From positions 1-36,338 of the forward strand of contig CAJXOW010000035.1 in the NCBI GenBank assembly GCA_913057825.1: a stretch of 36,338 nucleotides of DNA, written 5' to 3'. The notes under the pieces are model-generated. The model ran no database searches, had not been told where the DNA came from, and saw only the letters and a list, made by a program, of their open reading frames with translations. Position 1 is the stretch's first letter, and every line of letters begins with the position of its first letter. The translations under genes were made by a program, and so were the position numbers. Shown piece after piece: positions 1-8,795 of the stretch. This DNA is from an uncultured Balneolaceae bacterium. Its GTDB lineage: Bacteria; Bacteroidota; Rhodothermia; Balneolales; Balneolaceae.

Positions 1-155
1 TGGTCGAAATGCAGCAACAGCACCGTCGCCGAGTCCGAGGTATACGGACCGCCTATCGGTTCTGTTTGCTGGGCAAAAGTCGAACCGACACTCATGCCTG
101 CGAATATGAGTAACGCAGGAACAAGGGTCAGCATATGTTGTAACCGTTTGTACAT
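1..155 (-). CDS. Secreted LamG-like protein, N-terminal fragment (cut by window edge)
   Basis: Only the first 51 codons are inside the window; the gene runs off the left edge. The ATG at 153-155 opens a typical signal peptide: a basic start (MYKRLQ), a hydrophobic core and an AQQ cleavage region near residue 29. Just after it comes DSATVLLLHFD, which closely matches DSNTVMLFHFN at the same place in the LamG-like protein at 5460-7550. I infer a paralogue of that protein with a concanavalin A-like/LamG fold, but the domain and any T9SS sorting tail lie outside the window. It is transcribed leftward like the next three genes but is separated from them by a 455-bp gap with a terminator. Confidence 0.7.
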   Translation of the reverse strand, partial: MYKRLQHMLTLVPALLIFAGMSVGSTFAQQTEPIGGPYTSDSATVLLLHFD

Positions 156-610
156 AAGGTTCACCCTGAATTTAGTTTTAAAGTTTATGAATACCTGCAA
201 AAGTTGGCAGGAATGCTGAATTAAACATCTTAGAAATGGATCCAACTGTTATTAGTAACTATTAAATATAGGATCTAAAATCAAGCGCTCCAAACAAATT
301 GTGATTACCATAGTTCTAAAGGCAAAGAATTACATAACCGGCAATCCCAATGCATAATAAATTAATGCCTCATTTCAACATTACTGATTACGCTTTAGTG
401 TAACGGACTAAATAATACCGGGGTATATTTTATCAAACTACAATAACCCAATATAACCATAAATCGTTCAGTTCATCCTTTTTAATTAGATCAGTAAATG
501 ACTGAATACGTTACATAATTGTCAGCCGGCCAAGGTCAGACTTAAAAAAGCCGGCGGGTCGATAAACCCGCCGGCTTTAATTTTCGTCAGTTATCTCGCT
601 CCACCTTCTG
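156..610. other. Intergenic region, AT-rich
   Basis: The stretch contains the terminator at 547-578 that closes the gene at 611-3466, and the leader of the partial gene at 1-155. Only weak hairpins and no convincing operator or small gene were seen in the AT-rich remainder. Confidence 0.6.
547..578 (-). terminator. Rho-independent terminator
   Basis: A perfect 13-bp stem (547-559 with 566-578, GC-rich core CCGGCGGG) closes a 6-nt loop. Read on the minus strand it is followed by a run of T (complement of 544-549). It lies about 30 bp past the stop codon of the gene at 611-3466 and should end that transcript. Confidence 0.9.
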
Positions 611-3466
611 CTATTTGATCAGCATCATTTTTCGCGTCTTGCTAAAATCGCCCGCTTTCAATCGGTAGATATAGATGCCGCTGGAAAGTCCGGAAGCATC
701 AAAAGTCGCCTTATGGCGTCCGGATGCCTGCTTCTCATTAACCAACGTGGCCACTTCCCTTCCCAACAGATCATACACTTTCAAAGTAACTTGCTCGGCG
801 GAAGGAAGAGCATATTCGATTTGTGTTGCGGGGTTGAACGGATTCGGGTAGTTTTCCTTCAGCTGGAAGGATTCGACCTGCTCGGCCCCGGGATCCTCTG
901 CTATAGGCGTTGATCCGGCTGTTTCAAACCGGGCGAAACTGTACTCATCCCATGTATTCGCCCATTTACCGGGCGCATTGCGCACTTTATCATAATCGAG
1001 GAACATCTGGAATTTCCAACCCGGCTCCGGGTTCACTCCCGCCAACTCGTTCCGGGGAATAGCCATTTCAATCTGAACCGCGGGCGATCCATACACGTCC
1101 AGGTTAACGGCCAAATTCACGGAAGCCGGATATATTACGCGGCGATTGAATTTATCCTGATAATCGGAATTACGCGGCGTATCCCACATGGGTCTTCCGC
1201 CGGACGGACGATTGTTAAGCTGCTTCTCATATTCTCTGACCTCTTCACTTCCGTCAAGCGTACGGAATCGTTGGAACGTGCCTTCACTAAGGTTTATAAT
1301 CATCTCGGTATTACCTCCGCCGAATAAGCGCCCATCATTCTCAAAATCAAAGAACAAGCGAGGCACTCCGATCTGCTCCATTTTAATGCCGACATACAAG
1401 GAATCGGCACCATAGCTCATCATCAACTCGGGGGCATATCCATTATTATGAGAGGTATAGCTAACGGTATCATTAAGTACGCTCCATCCATCTTCAATCG
1501 TGCCGTCAATTTTTGGTTTAAATTTCGGAACCGTAGTATTTACCGGGTAACGCGGATACATATCCTCGCCATCCTCGAGTCCATCGCCATCGGTATCCGG
1601 ATCGGTCGGATCGCTATAGCCATAGTGATAAAGTCCGTCGGTTTGTTCCTGCTTATCGGTATATCCATCTGCGTCGGTGTCTGCAGTCGTCGTATCACTT
1701 CCAAAACGCACCTCGTTCATTGCCACTCGCGGATCTTTATCGGGAAAACCATCCTGATCGGCATCTCTTGCCTCATGAATTTCTCCCCATTGTTCATTCA
1801 GATCAGTATAGGCGTCAAATTTCTCGAGCATAGCCGCCTGGAAGTCATAATGCCGTCCCACGGGTTTCCAGGTAAAGTCCTGTGGAAAATCCCCGTGATC
1901 CATCTCTTCGTGTCCGTTGAAACGGTAAATCGCATCGAGGACATGCTGCATCTCATGCTCAGCCGTCCAAACAACAGCCGGTGGCGTTGGAATCGTATCA
2001 AATTCGAAGGGATAGCCCGCACCCCCCAGTTTAGGCCAGGTAATCTGGGCAAAACCGGTTCCCCGCCCACTTCCGTCGAGATCAGGAAGCGGCAAATTGT
2101 TGGTGACCCCGATCGACCAGAAACCAGTGGTCGGTGTTGCGAAGCGGAATACATAATCATGCTGGCGACCTACCACGCCGTATTTCTCATACAGAATACG
2201 ACCTGTGTTCTGAACATTCCCGTTACAACCGTTTTGGTCCCAATCGTCGTTGTTACAAAGGCTTACCTGGTCGCGTACGACAAAAAAGTCAAAATTAACG
2301 TTCAGTTTCATTCCGGAATGGCGCCAGAAAAACAGCTTCGTGAAATACAACAGGCGCTGAATATCCTTAATGTGCTGTTCTGTAATCGATTCACCTTCAG
2401 CATTTTTGAAGATGGCGATAGCAGCATCAATATTGGCATACTGATAATAATCGGAGGTGTTCGTTTTGGTCGTTATTTTTATCTCTTTGCTTACCCCGAA
2501 CTCATTCGTCTCCATATTCCGGGCACGTATCTTATAGTAATAGGTTTTACCGGGCTCCAGACGTGAATCGGTGTGTTGGGTTTCGATCCCGGTAAAATCG
2601 GTGGGTTTTCCATAGCTGCCGTCCGCGGTCCGACGATAAATATTATAACCGGCTGTTTTCCCAATTTCGGTATCGTAGGAATCCCACGATAAGGTAACGG
2701 TCGTAGGAGTCACGCTGGTTTGTACTCCCGTAATCTGTCCTGTTTCCAGTACTTCCCGTGAACGGGAACTGAACCGCCCTTCGCTATTTTGAGCCACTAC
2801 GATATAGCCGAATGATTGGTCGGTATTCGTATTGGTGTCCGTAAACGTATCACCATCTATTTCCGATCCGACCAGGGTATAGAGTCTCCGTGATTTTCCG
2901 GTAAAGATGGTATCCCGTAAGGCCCTGCGATAAACATTATAGGTCAGTCCAGATTGCCCATCCCAGTTGATGATTCGCTCATTATTGTCATTGACTGTCA
3001 GAGAAACGTTCGTTGGACGGTCGGGCAAGGTTACACTTTGCATTTGAAGGGTCCCCAGTGGATCCGAAGCCTGGCTGTCCCACGGCAGCGTATCCACTAC
3101 GGCACTGCTGTATCCCTGTTCGTCCAGTGCCGTATTGGTAAACCGCATGGTTACGGTGTCGTATTGCGCCAATTCCGGGAAATTGCCCAACCGCACTTCG
3201 GCATAACCGGTACCTTCGCTGCTGTAAATCGTCTTGACCCCCTCGTCCCATCGCGGTGAGTTGTCAAATAAAACTTTGGTACTATCACCATTCAGGTAAG
3301 CAGTAAACGATACCTGCGGAGGAGCATCGCTGTTACGTGCACCGGATGAAGTTTCGATGTATCTCGTAAAAACGGCACTTTCCGGCTGATCCTGTCCAAG
3401 TGCTTTGGCGGGGAGGATCAAAACAATCGCTATTAATGTAAATAGTAAACGAAGAGAATAATTCAT
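611..3466 (-). CDS. Secreted multidomain protein: two FnIII domains, HExxH metallopeptidase-like region, TSP3 repeats, CBM9/DOMON-like domain, T9SS sorting tail
   Basis: The protein has 951 residues. A signal peptide covers about 1-24. A region without a recognised family follows, then two fibronectin type III domains near 150-240 and 245-335. A region around 340-560 contains HEMQH at 504-508 after VVWTAE, the zinc site of HExxH metallopeptidases; further His/Glu residues follow (H519, E520, E521), but I cannot assign the third ligand. Calcium-binding thrombospondin type 3-like Asp repeats cover about 568-640, and a region starting KIDGTIEDGW near 652-850 resembles CBM9/DOMON ligand-binding folds. 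Residues 871-951 form a type A T9SS sorting domain (NYPNPFNP box, final KMMLIK). I infer a cell-surface or released protease acting on large extracellular substrates; the peptidase activity is a motif-level call only. It sits 35 bp downstream of the next secreted-protein gene and may share its transcript. Confidence 0.85.
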   Translation of the reverse strand: MNYSLRLLFTLIAIVLILPAKALGQDQPESAVFTRYIETSSGARNSDAPPQVSFTAYLNGDSTKVLFDNSPRWDEGVKTIYSSEGTGYAEVRLGNFPELAQYDTVTMRFTNTALDEQGYSSAVVDTLPWDSQASDPLGTLQMQSVTLPDRPTNVSLTVNDNNERIINWDGQSGLTYNVYRRALRDTIFTGKSRRLYTLVGSEIDGDTFTDTNTNTDQSFGYIVVAQNSEGRFSSRSREVLETGQITGVQTSVTPTTVTLSWDSYDTEIGKTAGYNIYRRTADGSYGKPTDFTGIETQHTDSRLEPGKTYYYKIRARNMETNEFGVSKEIKITTKTNTSDYYQYANIDAAIAIFKNAEGESITEQHIKDIQRLLYFTKLFFWRHSGMKLNVNFDFFVVRDQVSLCNNDDWDQNGCNGNVQNTGRILYEKYGVVGRQHDYVFRFATPTTGFWSIGVTNNLPLPDLDGSGRGTGFAQITWPKLGGAGYPFEFDTIPTPPAVVWTAEHEMQHVLDAIYRFNGHEEMDHGDFPQDFTWKPVGRHYDFQAAMLEKFDAYTDLNEQWGEIHEARDADQDGFPDKDPRVAMNEVRFGSDTTTADTDADGYTDKQEQTDGLYHYGYSDPTDPDTDGDGLEDGEDMYPRYPVNTTVPKFKPKIDGTIEDGWSVLNDTVSYTSHNNGYAPELMMSYGADSLYVGIKMEQIGVPRLFFDFENDGRLFGGGNTEMIINLSEGTFQRFRTLDGSEEVREYEKQLNNRPSGGRPMWDTPRNSDYQDKFNRRVIYPASVNLAVNLDVYGSPAVQIEMAIPRNELAGVNPEPGWKFQMFLDYDKVRNAPGKWANTWDEYSFARFETAGSTPIAEDPGAEQVESFQLKENYPNPFNPATQIEYALPSAEQVTLKVYDLLGREVATLVNEKQASGRHKATFDASGLSSGIYIYRLKAGDFSKTRKMMLIK

Positions 3467-3501
3467 GATTGATCTCGGGTTATGAAAAGCTACAAAGACA
3501 A

Positions 3502-5310
3502 TTACTTAATTACGACGAACTTACCGGTCTGAACGTTACCGGTTTCTTCATTTTTAACCGTAAACAGGTAAATACCGCTTGCCACGGCCTGGTTAACGTT
3601 GCTGGTCAGATTCCAGTTTTCGAACCCTTTGGTGGCATCATCATGGTGCAAGGTTTCCACCAGCCGTCCGGAGAGCGTGTAGATCTTGATCGTACTTTGG
3701 GCCGGCAGATTAATAAACTGAATTTTGCGATCCTGTTCGAGCCAGCGCTCCCGGGTTATTGGAGGTTTCTCCCATGGCGGATCCATGGCATTATAATCTA
3801 TATCCCCGCGATAAGGGTTGGGAACCACCGCCACCTGTCCCACGTCATCGGGTGCAGACGTTCCGGGGGTTACTGTAACAGCGTTGGCCCGCTGACTTGA
3901 TTCCTGTGAAGGGAAATTTAAAACAGTATCCGGTTTGGAGAAAGCTGTGACCGTATAATAGTAATCCACATTATTCATAAGTCCCGTATCGGTGAACTCG
4001 TTCTGCAAACCCGTATTCTGCCCATACTGATTACCTTTGATATCATACTCGGCCAATAACGTCCACGGGCCGTTAACACTCTGGGTACTTTTATAAACGC
4101 GATAGCCTTCGAAAGGTTTTTTGACGCTGTCCGAACGATCCGGGTCCACATAATCCTCCGCATCCTTTCCCCATGAAATATTGACCGTGCGGTTTGTAGG
4201 AGTAATGGTAACTCCAGGTGAAGGAGGTGGAGATGGAACATCAAAATCGGGAAGCAGGCGCTCTATTAATTCAGATTTTTCCATCACTTCCGCTTCGTCC
4301 TTGCCAAGAACAAGTCCAAATCGCCAACTCAGGGTATCACCCACCGATAAACTGTCGATTTCACCAAACGTATGGATCCAACTGGTCCCGGTTGGATTCA
4401 CCTGATCTTCCTGAATCTGTTCCAGGATCATCTGTTCATAATGGGCCTGGTTATCCTCACGGGAAACTCCACTCCAACGCCAGGTCCAATCCCAGTGGTC
4501 CTCACTAATTTCTTTCCCCCGATATTCATCCGGCGGCATTAATTTCATGCCGATCGGCGAGTACTTTCCTCCATCCGGGCCTCCCTCGGCATCATGCCCG
4601 ATGGCCATTTTATGTTCGTGATGATAGGTTGCGTAATCGTCGTTGGAAAAAGTAAAACCGGATCCCGTTCGACGACCCACATTGGCATTTATCATTGCCC
4701 CCAGCCAGACATCTCGCAGGGGTTCTCGTTGGGGTATAATATCGATATTGAAAATGATAAATTGATCCATCGGTTCCGATGCCCAGGCCCAGCTTCGCTG
4801 GATCACGTCGATATACATCGGCTCGTGCTGGGGGTTATTTATATTGGCCTGGTTGTAGTCATTATAGCGGGTAATAATATCCTCATCCGACCCGGCCACA
4901 TAATTTGTTATATAGGGATTATCCGGATCCCCGATATCCATCGTATCCCCCCGCATTACTTTGTACACGGAATCCCACGGCGCACCGCTGTATCCCTGCA
5001 ATTCACCCGCGGCACCGAATGCCGGAATATAAGGGGTAGTCACAAGGGTATCACCATCCTGATTAATACCGCCAATATACCATCCGACGCCCCCGGTATG
5101 TTCCTGGAAGGTATTTGGAGGAAAGCGAGTATTGATTAATCCATCGTAAGTCGTTCCCAGTTGATTATAACGGCCCTCGTTGGTGACAATCTGGATAACT
5201 TGCCCAACTTCATGCAATTTCCAGTCCAGGGTAATAAACTGTCCAACCGCCGGGGCATTGAGACCTAATAAAACAAAAAGAGTTAATAGCGTCTTGGTGA
5301 GTTTTTTCAT
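3502..5310 (-). CDS. Secreted protein with FnIII domain and T9SS type A sorting tail
   Basis: I start it at the ATG at 5308-5310 (602 residues), because the first residues are then MKKLTKTLLTLFVLLGL, a clean signal peptide ending near AVGQ. An upstream in-frame TTG would add seven residues in front of the signal. Residues 25-355 are rich in Asp, Trp and Tyr and match no family I can name. A fibronectin type III domain spans about 362-482. The tail from about 490 (VVPNPYRGD, then IKIYTLSGRLVETL and GIYLFTV) is a T9SS type A sorting domain. The N-terminal half resembles large surface proteins of FCB bacteria, but function cannot be stated. It is followed by the gene at 611-3466 and preceded by a terminator, so these two genes probably form one unit. 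Confidence 0.85.
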   Translation of the reverse strand: MKKLTKTLLTLFVLLGLNAPAVGQFITLDWKLHEVGQVIQIVTNEGRYNQLGTTYDGLINTRFPPNTFQEHTGGVGWYIGGINQDGDTLVTTPYIPAFGAAGELQGYSGAPWDSVYKVMRGDTMDIGDPDNPYITNYVAGSDEDIITRYNDYNQANINNPQHEPMYIDVIQRSWAWASEPMDQFIIFNIDIIPQREPLRDVWLGAMINANVGRRTGSGFTFSNDDYATYHHEHKMAIGHDAEGGPDGGKYSPIGMKLMPPDEYRGKEISEDHWDWTWRWSGVSREDNQAHYEQMILEQIQEDQVNPTGTSWIHTFGEIDSLSVGDTLSWRFGLVLGKDEAEVMEKSELIERLLPDFDVPSPPPSPGVTITPTNRTVNISWGKDAEDYVDPDRSDSVKKPFEGYRVYKSTQSVNGPWTLLAEYDIKGNQYGQNTGLQNEFTDTGLMNNVDYYYTVTAFSKPDTVLNFPSQESSQRANAVTVTPGTSAPDDVGQVAVVPNPYRGDIDYNAMDPPWEKPPITRERWLEQDRKIQFINLPAQSTIKIYTLSGRLVETLHHDDATKGFENWNLTSNVNQAVASGIYLFTVKNEETGNVQTGKFVVIK

Positions 5311-5397
5311 TCTGCTAATAATATTCAGCAATTACATATTAATACATCAAACGATAAAACGTAGAAAGCAAAACACGAACTATCGAAAAAAGAAACA

Positions 5398-5426
5398 GGT
5401 TGGAGGTCTTTGGAGGACCTCCAACC
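5398..5426 (-). terminator. Rho-independent terminator
   Basis: A perfect 11-bp stem (5398-5408 with 5416-5426) closes a 7-nt loop. On the minus strand it is followed by a T-rich tract (complement of about 5384-5395). It lies about 35 bp past the stop of the LamG-like gene at 5460-7550 and separates that transcript from the two genes to the left. Confidence 0.88.
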
Positions 5427-5459
5427 CGTTATTGAATGGATCGATCTCAAGCTAAACGA

Positions 5460-7550
5460 TTACTTGACCAGCAACATCTTGCGAACTTTGCTGACGTTCT
5501 CTGTTTTCAAGCGATAGAAATAAACGCCGCTTGAATATTGCCGGGCGTCGAACGTAACCGTATAAGTACCAGCCTGCTGTTTAGCATCCACCAACGTGGT
5601 TACCTCTCGACCGAGCACGTCATATACCTTCAGGCTGACGTCCTTGGCTGTCGGCAGACTGTAATTAATTTTGGTAGCCGGATTAAACGGATTCGGATAG
5701 TTTTTGCCGAGCGTTACTTTCTGCGGCAACTCGGAAGGTTCCTTAATATTCGTGGTTACATATTCATCCGGAATCGTGTTGTAGAACTTCACTTCGTCAA
5801 TCCAACCGCGGAACAACGGTCCGTCCGGTACTCCAAAGGGCTCTTCCGTATCACCGAGTGCACCATCATGGACACCGATGCGGAACGGTCCATTCGAAAG
5901 GTTCATGTCACCGTCAATGCCGCCGCCGACTTCCTGAATGAGCTCGTTATCGGAACCATAGAATCGAGCATACAGGCTGTCTGTTTCGGCGAGGTATACT
6001 ATCCGGTACCACTCATTCGGCGTAAATACAGAATCAAGTCCGGTGACAGATCCTGTTCGAACCGGGTTGGTACCATTCGGCACATACGACGCCGGGGTAA
6101 TATCTCCACCGCCGGTCGTCCAAATCTGGTAGTTGAAGTTGTTCCAGCTGCTACCGCCTTCCTTGATCAACAGACGAGTACCGAACTCCGGAACGGAATC
6201 CTGAGCCTGGAACCAGAAGTCCACGACAAATTCCTGGCTCTTCAAGAAGGCCGCATGCGGATTGGAAACCTCGAGATAGGAGGAGTCGCCTTCCAGGTAG
6301 AGAGAAGAGCTGGTTCCATCTGCTCCCGTCTCAGAATCGATGGTCGGCTGACCCATCGCCTGAATGTTCAAATCAGGTCCTTGTTTATTCGTGGGAGGCA
6401 TGTCGCTGCCTTCAAAATCGAGATGTGCCACCTGTCCGGTATCGACTACAGCAAAGTTGTAATAGGTACCGGATGTATCGGTTGCTGAGGAAGGCTTGGT
6501 AGCTGATAAACCATTGGTATTGCTTCCTCGAACATAATATTCGACTGTAGTTCCGGAACTCAGACCGGGAATATCCGCCGCATACTTGCCTTCGGCATTT
6601 TCGGCCATAGAAACTGACTGCCAGCCACTTCCGGCGTCATATCGAAGGTTTACATTATCAACGGTGTTCCCTTCAAGATTATTGACATTGAGTGTCACTT
6701 CGGTCGGGGTATTCGGCTGCTGGTTACCCGGTGAACTGACGCCTGTCAATATAGGCGGCGTATCAAAGCTTCGCACAACATTACTTACACGCATTTCATC
6801 CAGAAATCCGTCAAGCCAACCGCCGCCCTGGCCAAGGTTAATACCGATATAAGCCGGTGCGTCAGTCTGGGAGGGTGGATGATTCAGAATCGGATCATAC
6901 TGACCTGTAGTAAAATACAGCAGCTCTCCTTCCTTGTCGTGAATCAGTTGAACCAGCAAGTTGTTTGTCGTATCTCGTATATAGGCTACGTGGTACCACT
7001 TACCTGCAAAGAAAGAGTTATTGGGAGAAGTCGCTGCAAACCAGTTTCCACCGGAAGGTGAATAATAACCGGTGTGGAAGGCGCGCAAGTCGGCTCGAAG
7101 CACATTAAAATAGTTCGAGTGTGATGGGGTCTGATCGCCCGGCTTGACCAACATCTTCGGCCGCCATCTCCAGTCGTCTCCACCGGTACCGTAGGTCAAC
7201 AGGTTAACCCATACCTCCATGGTCCAGTTACCTCTGATATCCATCGCGGAGGTATCCGGTATATGAAGATAGGTAGAGTCGGACGGAGAATCGTTATCCA
7301 ACCAGATCATCTGTCCAAAGTCGTCACCAATATTGGAACTGGTGTACGTTACCGATCCATGCGGGATGGCATCCTCTACCGCCAGGTTGGATGAATTCTC
7401 TGTATTACCGTTGAAGTGAAACAGCATTACCGTATTCGAATCGGGTTCATACGGTGTCATAAATGGCTGCTGTGCAATGCCATTCTGGACACCAATGCCC
7501 AATACGAAGACCAGTATCGTCGCTAAAGTGATCCGTAGCTTTCTATACAT
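5460..7550 (-). CDS. Secreted protein with two LamG/concanavalin A-like domains and T9SS type A sorting tail
   Basis: The protein has 696 residues. The signal peptide is about 1-27 (NGIAQQ). Two concanavalin A-like/LamG jelly-roll domains lie near 35-262 (MEVWVNLL, GKWYHVAYIRD, GFLDEMRVSNVVRSF) and 372-598 (FVVDFWFQAQ, NEWYRIVYL, GWIDEVKFYN). An Ig-like domain (about 265-366) joins them. The C-terminus (about 614-696, NYPNPFNP, then VYDVLGREVTTLV and KMLLVK) is a T9SS type A sorting domain almost identical in pattern to that of the 611-3466 protein. LamG folds bind glycans or proteins, so an adhesin or glycan-binding surface role is plausible; there is no catalytic motif. It stands alone between a terminator (5398-5426) and its own leader, which carries a LacI-type palindrome. 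Confidence 0.87.
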   Translation of the reverse strand: MYRKLRITLATILVFVLGIGVQNGIAQQPFMTPYEPDSNTVMLFHFNGNTENSSNLAVEDAIPHGSVTYTSSNIGDDFGQMIWLDNDSPSDSTYLHIPDTSAMDIRGNWTMEVWVNLLTYGTGGDDWRWRPKMLVKPGDQTPSHSNYFNVLRADLRAFHTGYYSPSGGNWFAATSPNNSFFAGKWYHVAYIRDTTNNLLVQLIHDKEGELLYFTTGQYDPILNHPPSQTDAPAYIGINLGQGGGWLDGFLDEMRVSNVVRSFDTPPILTGVSSPGNQQPNTPTEVTLNVNNLEGNTVDNVNLRYDAGSGWQSVSMAENAEGKYAADIPGLSSGTTVEYYVRGSNTNGLSATKPSSATDTSGTYYNFAVVDTGQVAHLDFEGSDMPPTNKQGPDLNIQAMGQPTIDSETGADGTSSSLYLEGDSSYLEVSNPHAAFLKSQEFVVDFWFQAQDSVPEFGTRLLIKEGGSSWNNFNYQIWTTGGGDITPASYVPNGTNPVRTGSVTGLDSVFTPNEWYRIVYLAETDSLYARFYGSDNELIQEVGGGIDGDMNLSNGPFRIGVHDGALGDTEEPFGVPDGPLFRGWIDEVKFYNTIPDEYVTTNIKEPSELPQKVTLGKNYPNPFNPATKINYSLPTAKDVSLKVYDVLGREVTTLVDAKQQAGTYTVTFDARQYSSGVYFYRLKTENVSKVRKMLLVK

Positions 7551-7606
7551 GTTATACCCTCGTTTGATTCCGGTGTTAATTAATTGACTCGTCTATATTC
7601 AACATA

Positions 7607-7624
7607 AATGTTAACGCTAACATT
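7607..7624. promoter_or_regulatory. Possible LacI-family operator
   Basis: AATGTTAACGCTAACATT is a near-perfect 18-bp palindrome (one mismatched pair beside the central CG) located 57 bp upstream of the LamG-like gene's ATG at 7550. Odd-even palindromes with a central CG and TGTTA/TAACA halves are the usual form of LacI/PurR-type operators. No such regulator is encoded in this window, and I saw no second copy of the site. Confidence 0.4.
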
Positions 7625-7756
7625 CCGTGTACATTTTAAAAGTGTTGCTTTAATAACTATAAATTTATTGGATGAATATCAAGCCAAAAGTGTATTTAAG
7701 ATAACAATTTATGGGTAAGTGCTTCCTTTTTATTGACTTAACCGTAATAATTTGGG

Positions 7757-8710
7757 TTATGATGGAATTTCTTTTAATTCACGGAGGTTGGCCAGCATGT
7801 CTTTACTCATGGCCTGCAGATCGTAATTCGGACTCCAATTCCAGTCTTGGCGTGCCTGGCTGTCGTCGATGCTGTTGGGCCAGGAATCGGCAATTTCCTG
7901 TCGGTAATCGGGTTGATAGGTGATATTGAAATCCGGAATTTCGTTTTGGATCGCAGCGGCAATTTCAGCCGGGGAAAAGCTGATCGCTGCTACATTATAA
8001 CTGTCTCGCACCGACAGGTTCTCCCCCTCGGCATGCATGAGGTCGATCGTAGCTTTGACGGCATCTTCCATATACATCATGGGGAGATAGGTATCCGGCT
8101 CAAGGAAGCATTCAAATGGCTCTCCTTCAAGTGCTTTATGAAAAATATCCACGGCATAATCGGTCGTTCCTCCGCCCGGCATTGCCTTGTATCCGATCAA
8201 ACCCGGGTACCGTAAGCTTCGTACATCCACATCAAACTTCCGATAATAATACTCACACCACCGCTCGCAGGCCAGCTTGCTTATGCCGTAAACCGTGTTG
8301 GGATTAGTGATCGTAACTTGCGGCGTTTGGTCGACGGGCGTATCCGGACCAAAAACCGCAATGGAACTCGGCCAGTACACTTTCTCCAAATCCAGGTCCC
8401 TGGCCAGATTTAATACATTCAGCAAGCCCTGGGTATTCAACTTCCAGGCGAAGTCGACCTGCTGCTCGGCTTTGGCCGACAACAATGCCGCCAGATGGTA
8501 TACTTGTGTGACATCATAATCCTGAATCAGATCCTCCAGGTGGTCCATGTCCAATACATCCAGCTCTTCAAAAGGACCCTGCTGCAATACCTCCTTTGGA
8601 TCTGCTATATCCGATGCTATCACCTGCTGATCACCATAAATTTCACGAAGCTTAACGGTTAACTCCGTTCCCACTTGTCCACATGCACCTGTAACTAAAA
8701 TCTTATCCAT
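7757..8710 (-). CDS. tdh: L-threonine 3-dehydrogenase, short-chain dehydrogenase (epimerase-like) type
   Basis: This 317-residue cytoplasmic enzyme oxidises L-threonine to 2-amino-3-oxobutyrate with NAD+. It is an extended SDR: the dinucleotide-binding glycines are in TGACGQVG (7-14), Asp34 follows strand 2 (ASD), the catalytic Ser is at about 115-116 (WPSSIAVFG) and the YxxxK pair is Y141/K145 (VYGISK). Length and motifs fit the SDR-type threonine dehydrogenases rather than the zinc MDR enzyme of E. coli. The neighbour upstream on the same strand encodes 2-amino-3-ketobutyrate CoA ligase, which takes the unstable product, so the assignment is strongly supported by context. It is separated from kbl by 85 bp that hold a strong hairpin. 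Confidence 0.93.
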   Translation of the reverse strand: MDKILVTGACGQVGTELTVKLREIYGDQQVIASDIADPKEVLQQGPFEELDVLDMDHLEDLIQDYDVTQVYHLAALLSAKAEQQVDFAWKLNTQGLLNVLNLARDLDLEKVYWPSSIAVFGPDTPVDQTPQVTITNPNTVYGISKLACERWCEYYYRKFDVDVRSLRYPGLIGYKAMPGGGTTDYAVDIFHKALEGEPFECFLEPDTYLPMMYMEDAVKATIDLMHAEGENLSVRDSYNVAAISFSPAEIAAAIQNEIPDFNITYQPDYRQEIADSWPNSIDDSQARQDWNWSPNYDLQAMSKDMLANLRELKEIPS

Positions 8711-8755
8711 AAAGCCAAATATTGATCGTATTTCAAAAGTTTATACAAGTAATAA

Positions 8756-8787
8756 CTCGTCCCGGATATCATGAGCCGGGACGAGTG
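8756..8787 (-). promoter_or_regulatory. Intercistronic hairpin between kbl and threonine dehydrogenase
   Basis: A perfect 11-bp stem (8756-8766 with 8777-8787) closes a 10-nt loop, starting 9 nt after the kbl stop codon. On the minus strand no clean U-run follows (TTATTACTTG). It could be a leaky terminator, an RNA-processing site or a 3'-end stabiliser setting the kbl:tdh ratio. On the plus strand it is followed by a T-rich stretch, but no plus-strand gene precedes it. Confidence 0.55.
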
Positions 8788-8795
8788 TTTCATTT

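Noticed and set aside
1448..2566. Long open frame on the plus strand (372 codons)
   Set aside because: It lies fully inside and opposite the 951-residue secreted protein, whose signal peptide, domains and T9SS tail are clear. Its own translation is Ile-rich with no recognisable domain.
5311..5331. TTG start extending the FnIII/T9SS protein by seven residues
   Set aside because: It would put MLNIISR before a complete signal peptide; the ATG at 5310 gives the natural start.
5538..6488. Plus-strand open frame of 316 codons
   Set aside because: Antisense to the LamG-like protein; the translation has no domain pattern and the opposite strand explains the region.
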